Assembly: GCF_025200925.1 (NCBI RefSeq)
Contig: NZ_CP104174.1
Span: 6,448,001-6,512,000, forward strand
Source of the DNA: Bradyrhizobium sp. CB1015
GTDB taxonomy: Bacteria; Pseudomonadota; Alphaproteobacteria; Rhizobiales; Xanthobacteraceae
DNA: 64,000 bases
Reading direction: 5' to 3'
This document shows, one piece after another, positions 35,779-43,924 of this stretch. The first letter of the stretch is position 1. Each line of letters opens with the position of its first letter. The notes under the pieces are model-generated. The model did no database searches. It saw nothing but the letters and a program-made list of their open reading frames with translations, and had not been told where the DNA came from. Made by a program: the position numbers and the translations under genes.

Positions 35779-36446
35779 CGTCGATGCTGGACTTCGAGAA
35801 CGTCAACGTCGCGATCGCCGATGCGCCAGTGCTGCGCAGCGTCAGCTTCTCGCTGCCGCCGGGTGCGACCGCCGCACTCATTGGGCGAAATGGCGCCGGT
35901 AAGACGACGACGGTACGGACCATCATGGGCTTCACGAAGGCGAGCGGCACCGTGCTCCTGGGCGGTCAGGACCTGGGACATGTTCCTCCGCACCGCCGGC
36001 CCTTCTTAGGCATCGGCTACGCCCCCGAGGACCGTCGTCTCTTCTCGGCCTTTACGGTGGAAGAAAACATTCTTTTGCCCGGTCGCGTCGCGAAACTTGG
36101 CGCGGACGAGGCGCGCCGGCGGCTGGAGCGAGCCTACTCCGTCCTGCCGGAGCTCAAGGAACTGGCGAGTCGCCCGGCGGGCTCCGTCTCCGGCGGCCAA
36201 GGCAAGATGGTCGCCCTCGGGCGCGCCCTGATGCTAGGCACCCGCCTCGTCATTCTGGACGAGCCGTTCCAGGGCCTCGCCCCTGTGCTGGCGCAGAGGT
36301 ACGCCGAGGCGCTGCGTCGGCTTCGTTCGCAGGACCGGGACATTACCCTGCTGATCACGGAGTCGAACCCGAAGCTGCTCGAGACCTTTGCCGACGTGAC
36401 GCTGACGATCGAGCGCGGCGAAATCGAAAGCCGGGTCCGGGTGTAG
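35775..36446 (+). CDS. Liv-type ABC ATPase (LivF family)
   Basis: 223 residues from the ATG at 35775, overlapping the LivG-type stop (ATGA). Walker A GRNGAGKTTT, Q-loop GIGYAPEDRRLFSAFTVEEN, signature VSGGQGKMVALGRAL, Walker B LVILDEPFQGLAPV. PEDRRLF is the LivF hallmark. Last gene of the importer operon that starts at 31804. The downstream region is the chemoreceptor relic. Confidence 0.88.
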   Translation: MTSMLDFENVNVAIADAPVLRSVSFSLPPGATAALIGRNGAGKTTTVRTIMGFTKASGTVLLGGQDLGHVPPHRRPFLGIGYAPEDRRLFSAFTVEENILLPGRVAKLGADEARRRLERAYSVLPELKELASRPAGSVSGGQGKMVALGRALMLGTRLVILDEPFQGLAPVLAQRYAEALRRLRSQDRDITLLITESNPKLLETFADVTLTIERGEIESRVRV

Positions 36447-36647
36447 CGCTCGCCCGGTTCGGGCGCGCAAAACAGACGGTCAAGCCAGGTTCCATCGGGG
36501 CTTTCCGAACAGACGAATCTACTGGCGCTCAATGCAACACGAGGCGGCCCGCGCCGGCGAAGCCGGCAGCGATTTGCGGTGGTCGCACAGTAGCTCAAAG
36601 AGCTTGCCGCCAGGTCTTGATTTCCGCTCATCGCTCTCGGCGGAAAG

Positions 36648-36655
36648 CAATCGGT
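36648..36655 (+). repeat. Left copy of the IS256 8-bp target duplication
   Basis: CAATCGGT here is repeated exactly at 38006-38013 on the other side of the IS element. IS256-family elements make 8-9 bp duplications. Confidence 0.85.
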
Positions 36656-38005
36656 GGTCGTGTCCCCGGTGATGGTGTAGCTCGGTAGAGCAAAGCCGTC
36701 CGCACGCGCGCCCTCCCATGGCGCCGTAGCGGGCGGGCGGCTTTGCGGTGGTCACCGGCAGTTCGCCGGTAGGGTCGGGTTGCTGACACCAACCTGATTC
36801 GAGGAACCACCGATGACCGATGAGATGATGAACCTCCGCACGCTCGTGGAGAAGACCCCTGATGCGGATCTGCTGCGCGAGATGATCGGCTTTGCTGCCC
36901 AGCGCCTGATGGAGCTGGAAGTGGAAGGCCAGACCGGGGCCGCCTACGGCGAGAAGAACCCCGAGCGTCTGGCGCAGCGCAACGGCTACCGCGACCGGAC
37001 CTGGGAGACCCGCGCCGGCACGGTCGAGCTGCGCATTCCCAAGCTGCGCAAAGGCTCCTACTTCCCCGGCTTTCTGGAGCCGCGCCGGATGGCCGAGAAG
37101 GCGCTCACCGCCGTGGTGCAGGAAGCTTATGTGCAGGGCGTCTCGACCCGCTCCGTCGACGATCTGGTGCAGGCGATGGGCATGAGCGGCATCTCCAAGA
37201 GCCAGGTCTCGCGGCTGTGCGCGGAGATCGATGACAAGGTGAAGGCGTTCCTCGCTCGCCCGATCGAGGGCGATTGGCCCTATCTGTGGATCGACGCCAC
37301 CTACGTGAAGGTGCGCCAGCAGGGGCGCATCGTGTCGGTCGCGGTGATCGTCGCGGTCGGCGTCAACAGCGATGGCCGGCGCGAAGTTCTCGGCATGGAC
37401 ATTGGTCCCTCGGAGGCCGAGACATTCTGGACGGCGTTCCTGCGCAAGCTCGCCCGCCGCGGCCTGCGCGGCGTCAAGCTGGTCGTCTCCGACGCCCACG
37501 AGGGCATCAAGGCGACCGTCGCCAAGGTGCTCAACGCCAGTTGGCAGCGTTGCCGCGTGCACTTCATGCGCAACGCGCTGGCCCATGCCGGCAAAAGTGG
37601 ACGGCGTGTCGTCTCCGCCTTCATCGCCACTGCGTTTGCCCAGGACGATGCCGAGGCCGCACGAGCGCAATGGCGGAAGGTCGCCGATCAGCTCCGCCCC
37701 AAGCTACCCAAGCTCGCCGGCTTCCTCGACGAGGCGGCGCCTCAACGGCGAGATCAAGCGCCGGACCGAGGTCGTCGGCATCTTCCCCAATGAGGACGCT
37801 ATCGTCCGCCTCATCGGCGCGATCCTGCTCGAACAGAATGATGAATGGGCCGTCCAGCGCGCCCGTTACATGACGCTGGAAACCATCGCGCCGTTGAGCG
37901 ATGATCCAACCGTCAGCCTCCCGGCTATCGCCAGCTGACCAGTCCGGCTCTTGCCGGCGAACGCGGTGTCCCACCGCCAGTTACACCACGCTCAGGGACA
38001 CGATC
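36656..38005 (+). mobile_element. IS256-family insertion sequence, internally deleted
   Basis: The left end is GGTCGTGTCCCCGGTGATGG followed by TGTA. The right end, read on the complementary strand, starts GATCGTGTCCCTGAGCGTGG followed by TGTAA. The two ends form imperfect inverted repeats of about 25 bp. The 8-bp CAATCGGT flanks both sides. The element is about 1.35 kb and holds one defective transposase gene. It sits in a chemoreceptor relic. Confidence 0.85.
36813..37938 (+). pseudogene. IS256 transposase with an internal deletion that removes the catalytic glutamate
   Basis: From the ATG at 36813 the family sequence runs normally: [33 protein letters not shown] (first Asp), [19 protein letters not shown] (second Asp), [15 protein letters not shown]. 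After LAGFLDEA it breaks at about 37737 and resumes in another frame as [20 protein letters not shown], ending [10 protein letters not shown] at 37938. The family segment that normally contains H-S-T-N-P-x-E-R-L-N is missing up to the Arg, so the third catalytic residue is gone. The length lost is not a multiple of three. The enzyme cannot be active. Confidence 0.8.
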
Positions 38006-38013
38006 CAATCGGT
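38006..38013 (+). repeat. Right copy of the IS256 8-bp target duplication
   Basis: CAATCGGT, identical to 36648-36655. Removing the IS and one copy rejoins ...SLSAES with NRLQVEV of the chemoreceptor tail in one frame. Confidence 0.85.
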
Positions 38014-38060
38014 TGCAAGTCGAGGTCGCGAAATTCTTGGACGAGGTTCGGGCAGCCTAG

Positions 38061-38490
38061 CTCGGAACAGGCGGACAAAGCTTCTCGGAAATATCTGTCC
38101 GTCGACTTCCCAATTGCTAAGCGCGACCGCTAGTTACGGGAGGTGTCGTCCAAAGCCTCCCTTTTGCGCTGTCCGAAATCGATGGCGGAAAGGAAGGGAC
38201 TCTCTCCCCCTAGGTCGCGATTGCGAGAAATCCGCCGTAAAACAAGGATTCGCAAATAGCCCGGCCGTGATTTGTGACCACCGCGTGTACCACCGTCCGG
38301 CGATTTGGGCGTCAATCTCGGCCTACTTCGGAGCGATCCGGGACGTCTCGAACGGGGTGGCTGGGCGCCGATGCCGCCCGCACAACAGCGTTTCTTAAGC
38401 TTCGCCGTCCATATTCCTGTGACCGCAGGATCAATCGATCACAGGATCACAGCAGGGCGGGCTCCAGAGCCCTGGACAAGGAGCGGTGAG
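38061..38490. other. Intergenic, possibly decayed sequence before a ribbon-helix-helix gene
   Basis: No supported gene. A plus-strand frame near 38265-38310 reads VICDHRVYHRPAIWASIS, faintly like the tail of a ParA ATPase, which would fit next to the DNA-binding-type gene at 38491, but I cannot support it further. AAGGAG at 38479-38484 belongs to that gene. Confidence 0.4.
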
Positions 38491-38793
38491 GTGGCCACAC
38501 GGAAGAACCTTCTTGGAGATCTCGTTGCTGACGCGCCGACGCTTGCGCCTGGTCCCGCGTCCGGACGTAGCTTCGATGGTGCGGTGCCGCCTCCCAGGGG
38601 CACGGCGCCGGCCTCGTCGCCGCGTACCATGGGCACGCTGAAGGAACGAGCGCGCCAAATGTCGCTCTATCTGGAGCCGGCGACCTACGACGCGCTGTGG
38701 GATATCGCGCATCGGGAGAGGACCAAGATGCATGTTCTACTGCTGCAGGCAGTTGACCAGTTTCTGAAGAAGCGCGTTACGCCGCCGGAATGA
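38491..38793 (+). CDS. Ribbon-helix-helix-like small protein, orphan
   Basis: 100 residues from a GTG at 38491 preceded by AAGGAG; a longer upstream ATG frame lacks such a site. The N-terminal part is a Pro/Ala/Gly-rich linker (LAPGPASGRSFDGAVPPPRG). The C-terminal 45 residues, RARQMSLYLEPATYDALWDI and ERTKMHVLLLQAVDQFLKKR, have the strand-helix-helix pattern of ribbon-helix-helix DNA-binding proteins often encoded beside a ParA-type ATPase. No intact ParA is present here, so it may be stranded after loss of its partner. Confidence 0.6.
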   Translation: MATRKNLLGDLVADAPTLAPGPASGRSFDGAVPPPRGTAPASSPRTMGTLKERARQMSLYLEPATYDALWDIAHRERTKMHVLLLQAVDQFLKKRVTPPE

Positions 38794-38996
38794 TGCGATT
38801 GCTTTCTGTACTATCGCGCGGATGAGGCGTAGCGCCGTCTCGGGCGCGCCCGCGCACCCAGGCCTGCGCGAACTCGCGGTCGACATGGCGGCCCATGGCT
38901 TCGCCGACCGCCTCGATGTCGGGAACAAAATCGCTCTCGCCGCGACTGCTTACAAGATGGCTGAAGAACAGCAATGAGACGACTACGGTGCGTGGC

Positions 38997-39670
38997 CTAG
39001 TCACCGGTCGGCGTAATGCGAAACTCGATTACCTCTGGCAAGCCGCGCAGATGTCTAGCAAGTCTTTCTGCATTAAACCGGTCGCGGCTCTTGATGGTCA
39101 TGCGGTATTCAAACTGCTGCCCGCCTCGCTTAACCGGGACGACAGGTTGGCGATGGTAAACCCGTGAGCACCGATCATCTTGTGAACTTCGCTTTCGCCC
39201 ATGACCCGATCTCGCGCAAAACGAAGCATGTGATGTGCGTAAAACTCAGTAGGCAACCGAGCCTCGATATGCCTGAACAAGGCGAGCACGATCAGCGTCG
39301 CGAGGGCACCTACAGCGGCAGCAAACCAGAATCCAATTCCAACCAGAATACCGATGGCCGCGGTAACCCAAATGGACGCCGCCGTTGTCAGTCCGCGCAG
39401 GGTAAGGCCTTCCTTGAAGATGACTCCGGCGCCCAGAAAGCCGATGCCGGTCATGATCCCCTGCGCCATGCGGGTCGGGTCAGTTCGGATCGCATCATGT
39501 TCAAGGAAGGTCATCCACTGGTGCTGATAGACGGTGACGATCATCAGAATCGCTGACGCTACGCAGACCAGAGAATGGGTTCTGAAACCCGCCGGCCGAC
39601 CGTGAAACGTACGCTCGAATCCAATCATAGCGCCGATGACGAGGGCACCCATCACTCTGACGACGATCAC
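38997..39670 (-). pseudogene. MgtC/SapB-family membrane protein with a C-terminal frameshift
   Basis: From a GTG at 39668-39670 the product has the MgtC core: GALVIGAMIGFERTFHGRPA, GIMTGIGFLGAGVIFKEG, LTLRGLTTAASIWVTAAIGI. This frame ends early at 39098. One base away, the expected C-terminal ACT-like tail continues: FEYRMTIKSRDRFNAERLAR, then HLRGLPEVIEFRITPTGD and a TAG at 38997-38999. So a single-base shift near 39112 cut it. No ATG starts the frame: the best ribosome-binding site (GAGAGGTGA) precedes ATA. The membrane core may still be made. MgtC proteins affect Mg2+ homeostasis and F1Fo ATPase. Confidence 0.65.
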
Positions 39671-40096
39671 AAATTCATCGTGACCTATGGCTCACCTCTC
39701 TTGAACAGTTGACAAACGTCGGCTGGAATTAACGTTTCACCCCTACATCGCAGCTGTGATGGAACGGAAGCTTGAGGTTAAACGGAAGCTCGACGTTTCA
39801 CGAGCGTCTGAAAGCGCGGCGTCCAAACCAAAGGTGGCGGCCTGCATCGGTAGGTGACCGAGCTACGAAGGTCTCACATCGAGTTCGCAAATTACATTTG
39901 TCACGCGTTATGATCATATGTATACTCACCCAAAGCAAGCCTCTATACGAGAGTGCGTCACAGGAGGATAACGTCAGGACGTCAATCGCGTATTCCAAGA
40001 TCGTTCAACGCGCAGAGAGGAGCGGCACAGTCGATCCAGCGAGAGCCCGCTGGCGCGACCGATGCACCCCGCGAAGAGGGACCCAGCAGAGGCGTC
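39671..40096. other. Intergenic with regulatory site upstream of the phosphodiester operon
   Basis: No gene supported. It contains the CATTTGT-N13-CATATGT site (39895-39921) and, at about 39961-39967, an AGGAGGA without a following start codon at the right distance. The transcript leader of the operon is therefore probably more than 100 bases long. Confidence 0.5.
39895..39921 (+). promoter_or_regulatory. Candidate operator A (CATTTGT-N13-CATATGT)
   Basis: One of three sites in the window with the same two heptamers at the same 13-base spacing, the others being at 48487-48513 and 55264-55290. It lies 176 bases before the first gene of the + operon 40097-46917. The encoded SorC-type regulator at 48598-49545 is the likeliest binder. 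Confidence 0.5.
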
Positions 40097-40921
40097 ATGG
40101 TCCGAATTATTCAGATTTCCGATACGCATCTCAGCCCGAGGAAGCAGCACTTCGCGGCAAACTGGACACCGCTTGCGCGTTGGATTGAGCAGCATGAACC
40201 AGATCTCGTCATACATACCGGAGACGTGACGGTCGACGGGGCCGATCAGGAAACCGATGCAGCCTATTGTGCAACCCAACTGGCATCGCTCAGGATCCCC
40301 GTCGCTGTAGTTCCGGGAAATCACGACGTTGGCGAAGGCGGCAATCCGTACCAGCCGGTGAATGACGAGCGGCTCGATCGCTTTCGCCGCCACTTCGGTG
40401 ACGACCGCTGGCTGCGCGATGTAGAGGGCTGGCGCCTGATCGGGCTCAATTCGATGATCTTCGGCGGCGGACCCGAAGAAGCGCGGCAGGCCCAATGGCT
40501 CGAGGCCGCCATGGCCGATGCCGCAGGGCGTCGCATTGCCTGGTTCACGCACCGGCCCCTGTTCATCGAGATACCGACCGAGGCCGACACCGGTTACTGG
40601 TCGGTCAAACCGGAGCCGCGTCGCGCCCTCCTCGATTTGCTGCATCGCTATCGAGTCGAGATCGTAGCCAGCGGACATCTGCATCGCTGGCATGAGCTTC
40701 GACTGAACGGCACCCACTACGTCTGGGGACCGGCGGCCGGCTTTCTGGTCGGTGAGAAATTGGCGCCGCCGATGGGCGGCGCGGCGCGGCTCGGAGCAGT
40801 GGTCTACGATATCGATGGCGAACACATCGACGTGAGTATTCGCCCGGTGCCGGGCCTCACCGATTACTGGATCGACGACGTCGTGCACGAGGTCTATCCG
40901 CCGCGCCAAGCTGAGGCGTGA
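40097..40921 (+). CDS. Class III metallophosphoesterase (CpdA/GpdQ-like)
   Basis: 274 residues from the ATG at 40097. The metal motifs are complete: IQISDTHLS, HTGDVTVDGADQ, VVPGNHDVGEGG, WFTHRPLF and ASGHLHRWHE. This layout is that of the cyclic-nucleotide and glycerophosphodiester phosphodiesterase group (CpdA, GpdQ). No signal peptide, so it acts in the cytoplasm. It is the first gene of an operon with a Ugp-type importer, 6 bases before the ATPase gene, and its natural substrate is probably what that importer brings in, namely a phosphodiester. Confidence 0.85.
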   Translation: MVRIIQISDTHLSPRKQHFAANWTPLARWIEQHEPDLVIHTGDVTVDGADQETDAAYCATQLASLRIPVAVVPGNHDVGEGGNPYQPVNDERLDRFRRHFGDDRWLRDVEGWRLIGLNSMIFGGGPEEARQAQWLEAAMADAAGRRIAWFTHRPLFIEIPTEADTGYWSVKPEPRRALLDLLHRYRVEIVASGHLHRWHELRLNGTHYVWGPAAGFLVGEKLAPPMGGAARLGAVVYDIDGEHIDVSIRPVPGLTDYWIDDVVHEVYPPRQAEA

Positions 40922-40927
40922 CCTGCG

Positions 40928-42094
40928 ATGGCCGGCCTCACGTTGCGCGGCATCCAGAAGGCTTTCGGCGACGCGGCCGTCCTCAACAACATCGATCTCG
41001 ATATTGCAGACGGCGAGTTTCTGACGCTGGTTGGTCCCTCCGGATGCGGCAAGTCGACACTCCTGCGCATCATCGCCGGCCTCGAATCGCAGGACCGCGG
41101 CTCGGTGTCGATCGGGGAGACTTCAGTCGATCATCTGCGGCCTCACGAGCGCAGGATCGCCATGGTGTTCCAGAATTACGCGCTCTATCCCCACATGTCT
41201 GTGTTCGACAATATCGCGCTGCCGCTCACCATGACGCGGCTCAACCTGTTCGAACGGTTGCCGCTGGTGCGTCATCTGTCACTCCGCCGCAGGCGCGTCA
41301 TGGACGAGATCGCGCGCGAGGTGCGAGCCGTCGCGGAGCAGCTTCGCATCGAAACCTTCTTTCATCGCCGTCCCGGGCAGCTTTCGGGCGGGCAACGGCA
41401 GCGCGTCGCGCTCGGGCGCGCCATGGTGCGTCATCCGCAAGCTTTCCTGATGGATGAGCCATTGTCGAACCTCGACGCGAAGCTGCGTGTGCACATGCGC
41501 GGAGAGCTGACCGAGCTGCACGCGCGTCTCGGCGTCACGATGATCTACGTGACGCACGACCAAATCGAGGCGATGACGATGTCTGATCGCCTTGCCGTGA
41601 TGGATCACGGCGACATACTCCAGCTCGGCACACCCGCCGACGTATATGAACGACCTGCCACGACCGCGGTCGCGCAGTTCATTGGCAGTCCGGCGATCAA
41701 TCTATTTCCAGCCCGCGTGGGCCTTGGCGGTCAGATCGAGCTGCTCGGCCGCACGCTGCCGATCGACGTTCGCAACGTGCCGGCTCCGGAACTGACGATC
41801 GGCGTGCGCCCGGAGGCAATACGGATCGGGGGTGGCCCGTGCGCCGTCACGTGCAGATTCCGGCGCCGCGAAAATCTCGGCTCGGAGAGCATCCTTCACT
41901 TCGACCTCGTGGGTTCTCCGGGGATCGCGGTGCTCTGCCGGATTGACAACGGGGTGCCCGTTCCCGAAGGCGAGGTCACGCTCGCCTTCGAGCCACGGGA
42001 TTGTCACGTGTTCGATAACAACGGCCGTCGCATCGAGGTGCAAAGCCGCAATGCGGCCGGCCGCGACCAACGCCGCGCCAGCGACGTCCGATGA
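40928..42094 (+). CDS. ABC importer ATPase, UgpC/MalK type
   Basis: 388 residues. Walker A GPSGCGKST, Q-loop VFQNYALYPHMSVFDNIALP, signature LSGGQRQRVALGRAMV, Walker B FLMDEPLSNLDAKLR, H-loop VTHDQIEAMTMSDR. The C-terminal TOBE/regulatory domain (after about residue 240) is present. An insert around residues 110-125 (LNLFERLPLVRHLSLRRRR) makes it somewhat longer than usual. It is the only UgpC-type ATPase in the window, so it could serve both Ugp-type operons. Confidence 0.9.
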   Translation: MAGLTLRGIQKAFGDAAVLNNIDLDIADGEFLTLVGPSGCGKSTLLRIIAGLESQDRGSVSIGETSVDHLRPHERRIAMVFQNYALYPHMSVFDNIALPLTMTRLNLFERLPLVRHLSLRRRRVMDEIAREVRAVAEQLRIETFFHRRPGQLSGGQRQRVALGRAMVRHPQAFLMDEPLSNLDAKLRVHMRGELTELHARLGVTMIYVTHDQIEAMTMSDRLAVMDHGDILQLGTPADVYERPATTAVAQFIGSPAINLFPARVGLGGQIELLGRTLPIDVRNVPAPELTIGVRPEAIRIGGGPCAVTCRFRRRENLGSESILHFDLVGSPGIAVLCRIDNGVPVPEGEVTLAFEPRDCHVFDNNGRRIEVQSRNAAGRDQRRASDVR

Positions 42095-43020
42095 ACGCCA
42101 TCACCGCAGAGATCACCCCGCTCGCCGCCGCGCCACGGGCCAACCGCCAGCGATGGATCGAGCTGTTCACAGGCCTGGGTTTTGCGGCACCGGCCTTCAT
42201 CCTGCTGGTCCTGACGAATCTGGCGCCGCTGGGGGCGCTCGCGTTCCTGAGCTTCACCAATTACGAGCTGGGCGCGCTCGGCTTCTCGTTCGTCGGTCTC
42301 AAGAACTTCGGCACGGCACTTCAGGACCCCGTGATCCGGCGCTCCATTACCAACACCCTGCTCTATGTGGCAATTGTCGTGCCCGGCGGCGTCCTGATCT
42401 CTCTGTTGGTCGCAATCCTGATCCACGAGCGCAAGCGCTCGCGCAGCGTCTATGAGGTCATCTATTTCCTTCCCGTTACCTCGACGCTCATCGCGATGGC
42501 CACCATGTGGCAATTCGTGCTGCACCCCACCCTCGGGCTGATCAATCAGGCGCTCAAGGGGTTGGGCTTCGTCGAGACGGCATTTCTGAGCGAGCCGCGC
42601 CTCGTCATTCCAACGCTCGCAGCGATCGGCATCTGGCAGCTCGTCGGATTCAACATGGTGCTGTTCCTCGCCGGCCTCTCGGCGATCCCCCGTGATCTCT
42701 ATGAGGCCGTCGATATCGACGGCGCGAGCCATCCCATCGACCGCTTCGTGAAAGTAACCTGGCCAATGCTCGGTCCGACAACGATGTTCGTGACCGTGAC
42801 GACGTTCGTCTCGGCGTTCAAGATCTTCGACACGGTCGCGGTGATGACGCGTGGCGGCCCCGGAGGCGCATCGGAAGTGCTCCTCTATGCCATCTATCTG
42901 GAGGGATTTCAGTACTTCCACATGAGCTATGCGGCGACGCTGACGCTGATCTTTCTCGCGTTCACCCTGGTCTTCTCGGTGCTGCAAACCTTCGTCATTG
43001 ACCGACGGGTGCACTATTGA
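42091..43020 (+). CDS. ABC importer permease, UgpA type
   Basis: 309 residues, overlapping the ATPase stop by 4 bases (ATGA). Six hydrophobic segments, starting around residue 25. DIDGASHPIDRFVKVTWPML followed by GPTTMFVTVT near 208-240 is the EAA loop of the UgpA/MalF group. It partners with the next permease to import a sugar- or glycerol-phosphate-type solute. Confidence 0.9.
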   Translation: MNAITAEITPLAAAPRANRQRWIELFTGLGFAAPAFILLVLTNLAPLGALAFLSFTNYELGALGFSFVGLKNFGTALQDPVIRRSITNTLLYVAIVVPGGVLISLLVAILIHERKRSRSVYEVIYFLPVTSTLIAMATMWQFVLHPTLGLINQALKGLGFVETAFLSEPRLVIPTLAAIGIWQLVGFNMVLFLAGLSAIPRDLYEAVDIDGASHPIDRFVKVTWPMLGPTTMFVTVTTFVSAFKIFDTVAVMTRGGPGGASEVLLYAIYLEGFQYFHMSYAATLTLIFLAFTLVFSVLQTFVIDRRVHY

Positions 43021-43895
43021 TGGGCATATCGGCCACGATCGCGCGCCCTTCCGCGCCGGTCGCGATCCGGATGCGGCGCCTCGTATCGCTTGCGCTCGTC
43101 CATGCGGTGCTGATCGCCGGCGCGGTCTTCATGCTGCTGCCGTTCGTCTTCATGCTGACCAGTGCGATCAAGCCGCCAGGCGAGATCTTCGAGGCAACGT
43201 TCCGGCTCTGGCCTCGCCAATTCTACGGATGGCAGAACTTCGAAGCTGCCTTAAGCACTGCGCCGCTGCTCCGCTTCCTGCTCAACGGGCTCATCGTCTG
43301 CGGCGGAATCCTCGTGGTCCAGCTGCTGGTCGCGATTCCCTGCGCCTATGCGCTCGCCAAGCTGAGGTTTCCGGGACGGCCGATCCTGTTTTCGCTGGTC
43401 CTGCTCGGACTCTGCATTCCGGTCCAGGCGCCCTCGCTCCCGCTCTACATCGCGTTTGCCGAACTCGGCATCCTCAACACCTACCTCTCGATGATGATGC
43501 CGTTCTTCCTGTCGGTGTTTGCGATATTCCTGTTCCGCCAGTTCTTCAAATCCTATCCCGACGAGATCATCCAGGCCGCGCGGCTCGACGGTGTCGGCGA
43601 GTTCGAGATCGTGTGGCGCATCGTCGTGCCGAGCGTCTGGCCGGCCATCGCGGCGTTTTCAGTCTTCTCGGTCGTGGCGCACTGGAACGACCTGTACTGG
43701 CCGCTCATCGTCGTCTCCGACACCAAGCTCGCCACGCCGCCGCTCGGCATGATGTATTTCGCCGATTCCGAGTTGGGCTCGAATTACGGCGCGCTCGCGG
43801 CCGGCGCCACCATCATCACAGCACCGCTCGTCATCGCCTTCCTGATCGCGCGGCGCCATTTCATCGCCGGCATCACGATGACCGGAATCAAATGA
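43020..43895 (+). CDS. ABC importer permease, UgpE type
   Basis: 291 residues from the ATG at 43020, overlapping the previous stop by one base. Hydrophobic segments begin at about residue 27 (LVHAVLIAGAVFMLLPFVFM). The EAA loop is ARLDGVGEFEIVWRIVVPSV, of the MalG/UgpE type. Next gene is the binding protein after 29 bases. Confidence 0.9.
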   Translation: MGISATIARPSAPVAIRMRRLVSLALVHAVLIAGAVFMLLPFVFMLTSAIKPPGEIFEATFRLWPRQFYGWQNFEAALSTAPLLRFLLNGLIVCGGILVVQLLVAIPCAYALAKLRFPGRPILFSLVLLGLCIPVQAPSLPLYIAFAELGILNTYLSMMMPFFLSVFAIFLFRQFFKSYPDEIIQAARLDGVGEFEIVWRIVVPSVWPAIAAFSVFSVVAHWNDLYWPLIVVSDTKLATPPLGMMYFADSELGSNYGALAAGATIITAPLVIAFLIARRHFIAGITMTGIK

Positions 43896-43924
43896 CTTCA
43901 ACCATTGCCAGGGGAGACACCGTC

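Larger units (their letters stand above)
36508..38060 (+). pseudogene. Chemoreceptor (methyl-accepting protein) C-terminal relic, interrupted by IS256
   Basis: Before the IS the reading is EQTNLLALNAT, then (shifted frame) EAARAGEAG, then FAVVAQ-stop-LKELAARS; these are pieces of the signalling hairpin tip of chemoreceptors. Immediately next to the insertion is SLSAES. After the IS, NRLQVEVAKFLDEVRAA and a TAG at 38058-38060 form a typical chemoreceptor C-terminus. About 70 residues between the two blocks are already missing, and frameshifts and an internal stop are present. So the gene was degenerate independently of the insertion. The N-terminal sensor part is absent. Confidence 0.7.

Noticed and set aside
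38265..38310. C-terminal end of a ParA-type ATPase
   Set aside because: The resemblance covers fewer than 20 residues; no Walker motif or longer match supports it.
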